Shown: positions 37,901 to 43,381 of the stretch, in pieces | How positions within the stretch are numbered: position 1 is the first letter of the stretch | Layout of the letters: every line of letters starts with the position of its first letter | Origin: Aplectana chamaeleonis | Taxonomy: Eukaryota; Nematoda; Chromadorea; Rhabditida; Cosmocercidae | Reading direction: 5' to 3' | NCBI GenBank assembly: GCA_029168955.1 | Contig: JAPDOI010000150.1 | Location: 806,001-870,000 of the forward strand | Length of the DNA stretch: 64,000 bases | Program-made: the position numbers and the translations under genes | The notes under the pieces: generated by a model | The model's input: the letters and a program-made list of their open reading frames with translations, nothing else | Told to the model about the DNA's origin: nothing | Databases searched by the model: none

Positions 37901-39806
37901 CGTCTCGTCACGCTTTGCGGCCGCACGCGCTTAAGTCAGTCGAGTTTCCAGCGCCAATGCCGACTCGATTTGGCTTTTTTTCTACAGCTTTCTCCGATTT
38001 TGTTTAGTTTCCAGTTTCTAAAACCCACATAGAGTCAACAGATCGGCGGCTGCAGCGCTGAAAACTCTTCCGACTCGAAAGCGTGCGGCTGCAGAGCGTG
38101 TCGAGACGAATTTGCGGACCGGAATTTGGCCCCGAGAAGCACAGTAAAGCCTAGCTTGCTTATACGAGTCTGGGAGGACGCAAGTGGCGAAGCGGTCGGT
38201 CATGGGGAAGCATAACAGTGTTAAGAAAATTTTGACATGATGAGCTCGATAAGCTCTTATTCGGTCGCTTCAGATTGAGGGAGGCTATACATAATAATTC
38301 GAAAAGGCAGGAAATGAATCGCCAAGAATTTCGTTGGAGGTGAAGAAGAACAGCGCACCCATAATTTTGGAAAACCCCGTTTAACCAATAGTACGCAACA
38401 ATAGTACATTGAGCGAATAGAACGAAATCGCCTAAAACAACCCGGACCTCTGTATCTTGATCTTCTTGCGACGTAAGATGGACTAAACCAAGAACCTAAT
38501 TTCGATTCCATGTGTCCAGTTCGGAGCATCACATAAAAGCGAATCTGCGCGAAAATGGGCAGCTCCATTGAAATTTGACCATTTTGAGGTGTTCTCGCCG
38601 ACGGCGCGCTGTTTTCAATTAGACGGTGGCGTTACTGTGAAGGACAAACGTGGCATAATGATGTGGGATCGGAAGGTCGGCTGCTACGAGGTAAGCCATC
38701 CGCGGTATATGTATATGTTGGCATGACCCAAACTACGATTCTCGCTCGATATGTACTGTACTACGCTGCCAATCAGGAAGCAAGCTAATGAAGCGTAGTC
38801 TCATATGGGAAACCCTGCACGCCCTTGGGGCGCATGTATTTGGGGTTTACCGTGAGGTCAGCCAAAAATTAATAATTCGTTTCTCCAAAACGAGTGAACG
38901 AAGGAGTTGACCTGGTTGAAAGCCACCACTCATCCAGTGATGGAAACACTACCGCTCCCGTTTAACTTCACTGAGGAAATTCCCGAGGATAATATCGGAA
39001 ATGAATAGTGCTTTGCAATAATAGCAAACGTTATTTAGACAGAGTGCAGAAAGAATCGACTCTACATCAAAACTCAGAACTCAAAATTTTATCCATGTTA
39101 TCATGGGGGACAGTTCATCAATGTCGAGAAAGTGAGTCCTGTATTTCTGTCATGACACCCTCTAAGGGGCTTCCATACCTAACAATCAGCATCAGCTCTC
39201 ATGCTGCGATTTGGGTTGTTAATGTTGTAATTTATATCGAAAGCATTGTTTTCGCATAACAACGAGAGGCTGGGCAAGGCGGATGGATATAACGAATGGC
39301 GGTATAGCGAGCGTCACTAATGCTAGTACCGCAACCTTCTGATCAAAGGGCTCTCTCTACACAGAGAGGAGAGTTGTACTGTTTTTGCAGCTCGAATGGT
39401 CACGTTACTCAATCCAAGCGAAGTGGTCCCAAGTGGAAATAGAGCAGCAAAAGCAAGACAACTCCACCCTCAGTGTGTACATTGTCCCTATTCCCTAGTT
39501 CCTCTTCAACGCACCGCGGTCCTATTCCTGCAGTCATCTAAAACATCTCGATGCATGCTGCTGGTTGCAAGCTATGGAAAAAAATGCGAAGTTACCATTC
39601 CGAATTGGATAAATTGTTTCATTCAGCGAATGCATGGTATTGGAACGGTTTCCATGAAAATCGTGTGCCCTTCGTGCATTGAGCTTTGCGGTCAACAGTT
39701 CTGCGCCCCAGAAATGATCGTGACTGAGCACGTCGGCGACCCAAGAAGAGCTGGTTGTCGAACGGAGTTCCTCGTGGCCTTGCTTCTGTCACTGCTTTAC
39801 CTCTAG
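13895..39806 (+). CDS. Leishmanolysin-like zinc metalloprotease (peptidase family M8), gene A
   Basis: Secreted or surface metalloprotease of the GP63/invadolysin family, rebuilt from 15 exons (13895-13954, 14020-14144, 20744-20851, 20906-21020, 21139-21187, 25649-25760, 28379-28543, 28612-28681, 29701-29850, 29903-30000, 32513-32638, 33112-33286, 33432-33515, 38589-38690, 39534-39806). All phases close, giving 603 residues, the family's usual size. Features in order: signal peptide (1-16), Cys17 and a propeptide ending in RSKR, the DFVLFVSA strand, RPIAGxVNVCP, zinc site HELIH (220-224), third zinc His 311 (AHWEKR), Met322 of the Met-turn at the same 11-residue spacing as in Leishmania GP63, [12 protein letters not shown], many paired Cys, CPSCIELC near the end and a hydrophobic tail. 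Val227 replaces the usual Gly of HExxHxxG. Donors of exons 2 and 7 and acceptors of exons 4 and 14 are atypical. Gene B is a tandem paralogue about 29 kb downstream. The last two exons are the least certain. Confidence 0.88.
14020..14144 (+). CDS. M8 gene A exon 2 (propeptide, furin-like site)
   Basis: 125 bases, phase 0 to 2, after a 65-base intron. Encodes [15 protein letters not shown], then the dibasic RSKR, then [12 protein letters not shown], which is the start of the mature domain in this family. The donor is GTTGTG, poor compared with GTAACT in gene B. Confidence 0.85.
14400..15150. repeat. GC-rich unclassified repeat with long frames on both strands
   Basis: Lies in intron 2 of gene A. 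Contains poly-G/C tracts and CCCCACGGTGGGG-type palindromes. It is open for 176 codons on the plus strand (14400-14930) and 156 on the minus strand (15092-14622), as expected from skewed composition. A short region of similar style is at 18300-18460. I recognise no protein family in either frame. Confidence 0.4.
15750..16137. mobile_element. MITE, inverted ends CTAACGTCGGACAGGG
   Basis: Left ACGCTAACGTCGGACAGGGA and right CCCTGTCCGACGTTAGCGTT are inverted copies. The match continues inward through the TAAAATAGCGTGTTTTG and CGATTGCGTCCAACACTACT segments and their complements. A second copy of this family is split by the element at 16521-17102. Confidence 0.8.
16521..17102. mobile_element. MITE, GGCCCCTGTCAGAC family, copy 1 (nested)
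   Basis: Ends GGCTCCGGTCAGACTTCGTC and GACTATGACGGGGCC, flanked on each side by TGA, as after a 3-base target duplication (PIF/Harbinger-like, TNA). It has inserted into a copy of the 15750-16137 family: CGCTAACGTC lies to its left and GACAGGGAACGGGATTCTCA continues to its right. The second copy is at 41925-42494 in the opposite orientation. Confidence 0.75.
17159..17653. mobile_element. MITE, AAAGGCACTGTTCGCGATAAA type
   Basis: Left TTAAAATCACTGTTCGCGAT, right TATCGCGAACAGTGCCTTTG. The interior has the CGTTCTTCTCTTCATTCTCA block shared with the elements at 11444-12124 and 26337-26828. Confidence 0.7.
18075..18257. repeat. Compound palindrome of ATTGGCCAACCGGTTCGGACACTC
   Basis: A 20-odd-base unit (TTGGCCAACCGGTTCG plus ACACTC) occurs four times in alternating orientation, forming two consecutive hairpins with loops at CTTCAAATCC and TATTCGAAGG. 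No gene. Confidence 0.65.
18460..20743. other. Part of gene A intron 2 without recognised gene
   Basis: Contains a two-unit tandem repeat with a period of exactly 120 bases (CTGGGTGTTGTGCGGCAGAC at 19144 and its variant at 19264). Several short frames carry no motifs. I see nothing else I can support. Confidence 0.4.
20744..20851 (+). CDS. M8 gene A exon 3
   Basis: 108 bases, phase 2 to 2, after TTTGCAG, donor GTAAGT. Encodes [25 protein letters not shown], the conserved helix and TL-V strand at the start of the M8 catalytic domain. Gene B has an equal-length exon. Confidence 0.88.
20906..21020 (+). CDS. M8 gene A exon 4 (Cys-rich)
   Basis: 115 bases, ends in phase 0. Encodes [21 protein letters not shown], with a glycosylation sequon (NGT) and closely spaced Cys. 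The acceptor is TTTTGAG rather than TTTTCAG; it is retained because frame, length and protein match gene B exactly. Confidence 0.82.
21139..21187 (+). CDS. M8 gene A exon 5 (microexon)
   Basis: 49 bases, phase 0 to 1, donor GTGGGT. Encodes [16 protein letters not shown], which joins to GTLKNADF of exon 6. The acceptor could also be three bases earlier (tandem CAGCAG), adding one Gln. Gene B settles the choice, having [16 protein letters not shown] at this point. Confidence 0.8.
21357..21846. mobile_element. MITE, TTAAAGGCAGCATACACG type
   Basis: Left CTTAAAGGCAGCATACACGC, right ATCGTGTATGCTGCCTTTAA. Same end family as 10185-10606. Located in gene A intron 5. Confidence 0.7.
21983..22258. repeat. 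Single arm of the 3903-4387 foldback family
   Basis: Shares CAATGTGTTGAACGTTCGTC, GATACTATCCTGCG.AAATTCAGACAA and the CTGAGTGG.ATACCT.TTC segment with the left arm of the element at 3903-4387. The facing arm is absent. Confidence 0.6.
22260..23960. other. Gene A intron 5 sequence, one inverted repeat
   Basis: Contains an inverted repeat at 22655-22816 (GTGGTCGTCTTGTGGCGCC...GGCGCCACGAGACGACCAC) around TGATCTGCCCGC arms. A frame of 89 codons (23666-23935) shows no motif. Nothing else recognised. Confidence 0.4.
23961..24566. mobile_element. MITE, CCTGGTGCGGTTGCGGAC family, copy 1
   Basis: Left GGCCCTGGTGCGGTTGCGGA and right TCCGTAACCGCACCGCAGCC are inverted copies. The interior has GTGTTATCACTCA and CACTACTAACAAACTACCGT. 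A shorter copy at 62470-62728 shares the ends and both internal segments in inverted order. Confidence 0.65.
25138..25463. mobile_element. MITE, TTTAAGGGCGATATCCACGATGAAATTCG
   Basis: Ends TTAAGGGCGATATCCACGAT and CACGAAATTTATCGTTGACA are inverted copies of the AAGGCAGTGT-family terminus. No coding content. It lies just upstream of exon 6. Confidence 0.6.
25649..25760 (+). CDS. M8 gene A exon 6
   Basis: 112 bases, phase 1 to 2, acceptor TGTTCAG, donor GTGGGA. Encodes [16 protein letters not shown], the DxDFVLxVSA strand typical of leishmanolysins, then a Cys-containing loop ending TTNR. Confidence 0.88.
26149..26223 (-). repeat. tRNA-derived (SINE-like) sequence
   Basis: 75 bases that fold as a degraded tRNA: acceptor arms GGATGTC/GGCATCC pair fully (one G-U). 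A T-arm GCAGG-TTCGGGT-TCTGC is intact. A GTGT...ACAC D-stem and a CGC-CCAGAAA-GCG anticodon-like hairpin are present, but the spacing before the D-stem is wrong. Two related copies lie at 27508-27580 and 52329-52390, so this is a repeat family rather than a working tRNA gene. Confidence 0.5.
26337..26828. mobile_element. MITE, TTAAAGGCAGTGTTCACGATGAAAA type
   Basis: Left TTAAAGGCAGTGTTCACGATG, right CATCGTGAACACTGCCTTTAA. The interior is the inverted counterpart of the 17159-17653 element (TGAGAATGAAGGGAAGAACG). Confidence 0.75.
27075..27418. repeat. Foldback element
   Basis: Arms of about 110 bases: GTCCGCCCACCGTGAATAGC at the left pairs with GCTATACACAGTGGGCAGAC at the right, with ACAGGGAAAAAGTCGGCCCC and its complement further in. 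No gene. Confidence 0.75.
27508..27580 (+). repeat. tRNA-derived (SINE-like) sequence
   Basis: Same family as 26149-26223, on the plus strand: GGATGCCGGTGG at the start, GCGAAAGCGTCGCAATGC in the middle and the B-box-like GGTTCGAGTCC near the end. Confidence 0.45.
28379..28543 (+). CDS. M8 gene A exon 7 (zinc-binding motif)
   Basis: 165 bases, phase 2 to 2. Encodes [11 protein letters not shown] and then the catalytic helix [19 protein letters not shown], with His220 and His224 as zinc ligands and Glu221 as the catalytic base. Residue 227 is Val where family members normally have Gly. The donor is the unusual GTTGGT. Confidence 0.92.
28612..28681 (+). CDS. M8 gene A exon 8
   Basis: 70 bases, phase 2 to 0, between GTTTTAG and GTGAGT, after a 68-base intron. 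Encodes [20 protein letters not shown]. It aligns with gene B exon 8 (70 bases, ending [10 protein letters not shown]). Confidence 0.88.
28886..29429. mobile_element. MITE, TTAAAGGCAGTGGTCGCGATC type
   Basis: Left TTAAAGGCAGTGGTCGCGAT, right CATCGTGGCCACTGCCTTTA. An inverted copy of the whole element is at 36095-36610. Occupies most of gene A intron 8. Confidence 0.75.
29701..29850 (+). CDS. M8 gene A exon 9 (third zinc ligand)
   Basis: 150 bases, phase 0 at both ends, TTGTTCAG/GTGAGT. Encodes [13 protein letters not shown], then [11 protein letters not shown] and [10 protein letters not shown]. His311 is the third zinc ligand by comparison with the AHW(E/K)xR segment of GP63. Protein identity to gene B is 39 of 50. 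Confidence 0.92.
29903..30000 (+). CDS. M8 gene A exon 10 (Met-turn)
   Basis: 98 bases, phase 0 to 2, after a 52-base intron. Encodes NEAMSG, with the Met-turn Met322, then [19 protein letters not shown], the most conserved stretch of the family. 28 of 32 residues match gene B. Confidence 0.92.
30058..31377. mobile_element. Nested inverted-repeat element in gene A intron 10
   Basis: Outer ends GGATCGAATCCACACCGCGG and CCGCGGTGTGGATTCGATCC. Inside, the left third (to about 30560) is itself a foldback, with GCGTTAACCGAGG facing CCTCGGTTAACGCG. The rest contains repeated GTCGAAGCGAC palindromes. No gene. Confidence 0.65.
31403..31608. mobile_element. MITE, TATAGTGGAGTTCACCAA
   Basis: About 210 bases with inverted ends TATAGTGGAGTTCACCA and TGGTGGACTCCACTATA, and inner arms ATTTACTTATCAATCAGAAGC facing GCTTCTTATTGATAAGTAAAT. 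Confidence 0.75.
31615..32110 (-). mobile_element. RTE-clade retrotransposon, truncated 3' fragment
   Basis: About 500 bases matching the 3' end of the element at 57857-60920, in the same minus orientation and with the same 3' terminus (GTGCCGTCCTAGTAGTCAGCC on the plus strand). It corresponds to the region after the reverse-transcriptase core and is full of stops. 5' truncation is usual for LINEs. Confidence 0.7.
32513..32638 (+). CDS. M8 gene A exon 11
   Basis: 126 bases, phase 2 to 2. Encodes [22 protein letters not shown] and [11 protein letters not shown], the W-G-LGC...SC...YPYC signature that follows the catalytic core in M8 proteases. Gene B has 126 bases at this point. Confidence 0.92.
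32747..32862. repeat. Perfect 58-bp tandem duplication
   Basis: Two identical, directly adjacent 58-base units beginning CTTCAACAGCTTTTTTATTT and ending GGCTAGCATAT. The second abuts a small inverted-repeat element (ATCGGTGTGTTACC...GGTTACACACCGAT, to 32998). Lies in gene A intron 11. Confidence 0.85.
33112..33286 (+). CDS. M8 gene A exon 12 (Cys-rich C-terminal domain)
   Basis: 175 bases after TTTTTCAG, phase 2 to 0, donor GTATGC. Encodes [16 protein letters not shown], a [19 protein letters not shown] segment and ADSCPYYR. C-terminal M8 domains commonly have DxCPYY here. The equivalent gene B exon lies beyond the window. Confidence 0.88.
33432..33515 (+). CDS. M8 gene A exon 13
   Basis: 84 bases, phase 0 at both ends, CGTTTCAG/GTGAGC. 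Encodes [18 protein letters not shown] with one Cys and a possible glycosylation sequon (NYS). It joins in frame to VFSPTARCF of exon 14. Confidence 0.8.
33516..34530. other. Start of gene A intron 13, no feature
   Basis: No open frame, recognisable repeat or RNA was found. Intron 13 as a whole (33516-38588) is the second longest in gene A and holds the elements at 34531-35538, 36095-37098 and 37863-38146. Confidence 0.4.
34531..35538. mobile_element. MITE, TTAAAGGCAGCGTTCACGATGATC type, interrupted
   Basis: Ends TTAAAGGCAGCGTTCACGAT and GAAATTTATTGTGAACACTG. The 440-base copy at 50174-50610 shows the uninterrupted form. Here about 560 bases (34699-35263) are inserted in the middle. Confidence 0.75.
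34699..35263. mobile_element. Nested element with GCACGTGC palindromes
   Basis: Insert within 34531-35538. Inner arms GCATTCAATGCGTGTC and ATGCATTCAACTCGA face TCGAGTTGAATGCAT and GACACGCATTGAATGC. The interior has repeated AGCACGTGCTCC/CACGTGC motifs (CACGTG E-box core). No gene. Confidence 0.6.
36095..36610. mobile_element. MITE, inverted copy of the 28886-29429 element
   Basis: Left TTAGAGGCAGTGGTCACGATG, right CGCGACCACTACCTTTAA. The interior is the inverse of the 28886-29429 element. Its right TTTAAA is shared with the next element. Confidence 0.7.
36607..37098. mobile_element. MITE, AAAGGCACAGT subfamily, copy 2
   Basis: Left TTAAAGGCACAGTACACC, right GGTGTCCTGTGCCTTTGA. The interior shares GTCCTGTACGATTTCAGAGA and CAACTCGTCCACCA with the copies at 11444 and 17159. 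End to end with the previous element at 36605-36610. Confidence 0.7.
37863..38146. mobile_element. MITE, TACTGTGCTT family, copy 2
   Basis: Same ends and interior as 9264-9546 (TACTGTGCTTCTCTGGGCCA; right end complement), including the central AAAACCCACATAGAGTCAAC segment in the same orientation. Confidence 0.8.
38589..38690 (+). CDS. M8 gene A exon 14
   Basis: 102 bases, phase 0 at both ends, donor GTAAGC. Encodes [14 protein letters not shown] and [11 protein letters not shown], matching the family pattern S.TARCF...W....GCY. The acceptor is an unusual TTTTGAG and gene B cannot be compared here, so the left boundary is provisional. Confidence 0.75.
39534..39806 (+). CDS. M8 gene A exon 15 (C-terminus with hydrophobic tail)
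   Basis: 91 codons including the stop at 39804-39806, after ATTCCTGCAG. Encodes [27 protein letters not shown] (the family's CPxCxELC motif), then FCAP and a tail ending [14 protein letters not shown]. The tail resembles a GPI-attachment or membrane signal. The left boundary is inferred. The same frame is open back to about 39396 but looks non-coding there. Confidence 0.7.
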   Translation, partial: SSKTSRCMLLVASYGKKCEVTIPNWINCFIQRMHGIGTVSMKIVCPSCIELCGQQFCAPEMIVTEHVGDPRRAGCRTEFLVALLLSLLYL

Positions 39807-41799
39807 CGATCTGCACAGTTGAATTATATTTAGCTTTGCCTATTTGACGAGATAAGTGTGCTATCCATAGTCTTTTACGAGTGTTGCATATAAATACCAA
39901 ATCCATATCATTATTCTTCAGTTTAATTGAGCATGTGTTTTTGTATTCTATTTTTATAGACAATTTGCCTGGCTCACCCGTTAAACGTTTTTGCTTCAAT
40001 AACTCGATGAATATGTTTTTGCATCTGTTGCATATACCTCTGTATGTAAAACAGACTCCACCACCATTAAAGTTGATTGAGAAGGATAATATCTAACGCA
40101 TCCATTTTCATAATGAAAAAAATCCCGTTTTTTCAAGTCTATTTTGGGAACTAGTTCGCCTCGATCCAATAAGTCCCTTGTTTGCATTCCGCTTCAGAGC
40201 AGTGTCCGGAATAAAATAAATGTTCTTTTTTCTTCCGACATTTTCAGATTCTCATCTCTGAGCACTTCTCTATATCAAACACTTTAAGAAGTTCGGTTGA
40301 CTTTTTGAGCTGGCCCATCCAGTAGATTACCATTTATGTAAGCGAGAAATGTTCATCAGCTTGACATCTGGTTGTCAAAGGGAATGTTTAGCACTTCTGG
40401 GGGATCGCTGTCGGGTGGGTAACCTCATTTCTCATAGTTATTATTGATCACATCTCTCACTGTTTGAGTGGCTAGAGCTTCGAGGCGAAAATCACCGGTT
40501 GCAAATCAGCTAAGATTCCCAACTGAATGGCTATAAATTTTTTCTGTGAGCCTGGTGTCGGCCATCGGTCATGAAACCTATGTTAGTCATCCAGCGCTAA
40601 AAAGGGCACGTTTCAGTGGAGGCAACAAGACTTCAGAAGTAAAGGGGGTTAAAAAGGCTTGGGTAAAGTAAATTTTTTGTTAGAGCGTCATGTAGCATAG
40701 TTGAATAGAGTTTCACTAATGCACAAGAAATTGCGGAATTCGTGCAGAACTAACGAAGGAGTGAGCAGAAGGTTGTGAAAAAGGTGAAGGGTCTCACAAA
40801 AAAATGGAATACCGTTGAGAACCGCAGAAAAAGTGCGCAGGAGGTCCGCTAAAGTGTGCAGACTCAGATGTAGTGCGAAGACGTCTCACAACTGTGCAGG
40901 ATCTTCGAATGCGTGCACGGGGCCTCGTGGAAAAACAAGCACGGGTACGAAAGGGATTGCACAGTACGTTGGGGAAGCTGCGATATCACAGAAGGGATGT
41001 GCAAAACATACATAGAATGCGAGTGCGGCTTGAATGCAGCAAGCAGCTCGAACACTCGGAGCTAACAGCCTCAATATAGCTACACAACACCCCCCCCCCA
41101 TATCGCCATTGAGGCCTCCGTCACAGGTAGCCGAACGACTTAATCCCAGCCGGACGATACGCATCGAACTAGTCACAGACAGGCGCTTAAAATCCTCCGA
41201 GTGATTCCGACCGCGGCCGTCTGCCTGCGTCCGCAACCCACGCAGTATACTTATGTCGAGTCCAGTCATCGAATCTTGGTATCGACTGAAACAGTCGACA
41301 TCGAGTCATTGGACTACTCTATTATTGGAAAATTTAAAAAATGGAGTTAGTCGAAGGCTCGATTATTCGAAACATTTTCCGAGTCGCCGTAGTATACAAC
41401 CTGATATGTTACAAGTAACTTGTTTTCATTTTTCTGTATACGCACGCGCAGGGGCAACTCCAATGCACCCTAGGTTGGTTTTTCTGCCCCCACACAGGCG
41501 GTTTTTTGACCAAGTCTGACGGGGTCCTAACGTTTGAATCTCTGAAAATCGTCAAAGTTTACAATATTCTAACGGTCAAAATTTTCTGTAGCAGCCCCGG
41601 CAAACAATAATCCTGGTGGTGGCGGGACAATGCGTAGATTTTCGGCACGGCTGTTCAATCAATATCAGCGATACATTCGTCTCCGAAACGTTCGTGATCG
41701 ACGGTTTCCTCCGGTAAAACAAAGCAGGGCTTTTGTTTTATCGATCCATTCCATCCGAACACTTGTTCAATAGAGAAATAACTGTACTCACAGCACGTC
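39807..41799. other. Downstream flank of gene A
   Basis: A candidate polyadenylation signal (AATAAAATAAA) lies at 40210-40220. A GTGCAG/GTGCG-rich stretch is at about 40740-41080. A CCCCCCCCCC run is near 41090. No gene was recognised in this spacer. Confidence 0.35.
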
Positions 41800-41924
41800 T
41801 TAAAAGCTGAGCTGAAATAGCACTTCAATATTTTATGGATTGAGAAAAAGCAAGGGACTCGGTGGAGAAGCGCAGTGCGAAGGCAACACTTCGCAGATTT
41901 CAGAGTCTCAGGACTAAATTGTAA

Positions 41925-42494
41925 GGCCCCCGTCATAGTCGGTGGATCTACTGAGTCCCACCGGGTCGATACGCATCGAATTCGTGGAAGACGGGTGCAA
42001 AAAAATCAACCCACTGAGTACGACTGCGACCGTCTGATGCCCACCGCAATCCCCCCGGTCGATACTTATGTTTCTCATGCGTACAAGGGCGGGGCCAATG
42101 CACCGACTGAGTCCGACTGAGTCCCACTGAGTCCCACCGAAATCATCCTCACCCCACCCGGTCGATATAGGTGTTTTTCACGTGATTTGGGTGCATTTTT
42201 TTTCGGCCGACTGCGACCTGCCGAGTCCCGCCGCATCTCGACTCTCGCCGTCTGCGCTCTGCCCCACGTACTGCTGATACGGAAATCAGATTCAGACATG
42301 TTGAAAACAAGAAAAATCAGCCACCAAACACGTTCCGATTCACAGCTGAAGTGATAATCGTCACTATCAATTGCGTGTTTCGCAGAGGAGTTGGTTGGCG
42401 CTGGGGGCAACCGGACTCAGTGGGACTCAGCAGGTTTTTCCACCCCGGACTCAGTCGGACTCAGCAGGTTTTTCGACGAAGTCTGACAGGGGCC
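41925..42494. mobile_element. MITE, GGCCCCTGTCAGAC family, copy 2
   Basis: Ends GGCCCCCGTCATAGTCGGTG and GTCTGACAGGGGCC. The whole length is the inverse of 16521-17102. It sits exactly between the two copies of the direct repeat, with no extra base on either side. Confidence 0.85.
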
Positions 42495-42600
42495 TTAAAA
42501 GCTGAGCTGAAATAGCACTTCAATATTTTATGGATTGAGAAAAAGCAAGGGACTCGGTGGAGAAGCGCAGTGCGAAGGCAACACTTCGCAGATTTCAGAG

Positions 42601-43204
42601 GCCCGTAATAAAGCCGGTAAAAATTTCAATTCAGCATATCTGAATCGATATACTGAAAAGAATTCAGATGAGCCGCACACATTTCAGACGTACGTGTTGT
42701 AGGATAGCGACCTAGGCTGAACAGAGAAAGTCAGCAACAAACAAGTTAAGCTGAATCACTCAGTCAGATCTGACTGAATCGATTCAGTCAGATCTGACTG
42801 AATTCTTGGCTAGAGAAGAGAGAAACAGCGTGCCAGGTCAGGAGTGCGCTCGAGACTGTTTTAAGGAGCAAAGGGGTAACTTAAATATTCAGCTGAGATT
42901 TTGGCTTATCAATGTATCATTATCAATATCAGCTTCCACGAAACAAACAGCATTTCATGTATTGAGAAACGGAGCATGGAGTTGCTCGATTCGTGAACGA
43001 CATCGTAGGGAATAATGGCCGGTTGTTCTTGTCATCACAGGTATCATCATGCCTCTATCACCATGGCTTTGCAAGACCGACCGCTTCAATGCAATCTATC
43101 GCTCGATATGAATTCGGACTCGCCTGAGCCCTGTCTGAATCGTTTCGGGCTCGTCTTATCACCTATTCAGATGATCCTGACTAAGTGGTGGGTTTACTAC
43201 GGGC
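42601..43204. mobile_element. MITE, GCCCGTAGTAAA family, copy 1
   Basis: Ends GCCCGTAATAAA and TTTACTACGGGC. It is flanked by CAGAG on both sides (or AGA, if the outer G/C belong to the element). The interior has TCAGATCTGACTGAATC direct repeats. The 44260-45045 element is a relative. Confidence 0.8.
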
Positions 43205-43321
43205 CAGAGTCTCAGGACTAAATCGTAATCAGCGGAAGGCCGAAACCATGATGTCGAAGTGTGGTTCATTTTGCTGTGGGCTTCTACACTTTCGGTCTTC
43301 TTGAAGAAGAGAAGAAAGTTC

Positions 43322-43381
43322 ATGATCGCGCTCCTCATTTATGTTTCACTTATCAGGGGGATAATTTGCTGCAGTTATGTT
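43322..43381 (+). CDS. M8 gene B exon 1 (signal peptide)
   Basis: ATG 43322 begins a hydrophobic run ([20 protein letters not shown]), donor GTGAGT, equal in length to gene A exon 1. An upstream in-frame start would add 21 residues and push the hydrophobic segment inward, so the shorter start is preferred. Confidence 0.75.

Larger units (their letters stand above)
41800..43228. repeat. 106-bp exact direct repeat bracketing a MITE
   Basis: Unit 1 is 41800-41924. Unit 2 is 42495-42600 continued at 43205-43228. The first 106 bases (TTAAAAGCTGAGCTG to GATTTCAGAG) are identical. Unit 1 continues TCTCAGGACTAAATTGTAA, and in unit 2 the same continuation appears only after the inserted element 42601-43204. 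Unit 1 therefore preserves the empty site of that element. Confidence 0.9.

Noticed and set aside
39396..39533. Extension of the last M8 exon upstream to 39396
   Set aside because: The frame is open but rich in Pro/Ser/Gln with no family match, and a good ATTCCTGCAG acceptor at 39533 gives the expected junction GCYE to the next Cys-containing strand.
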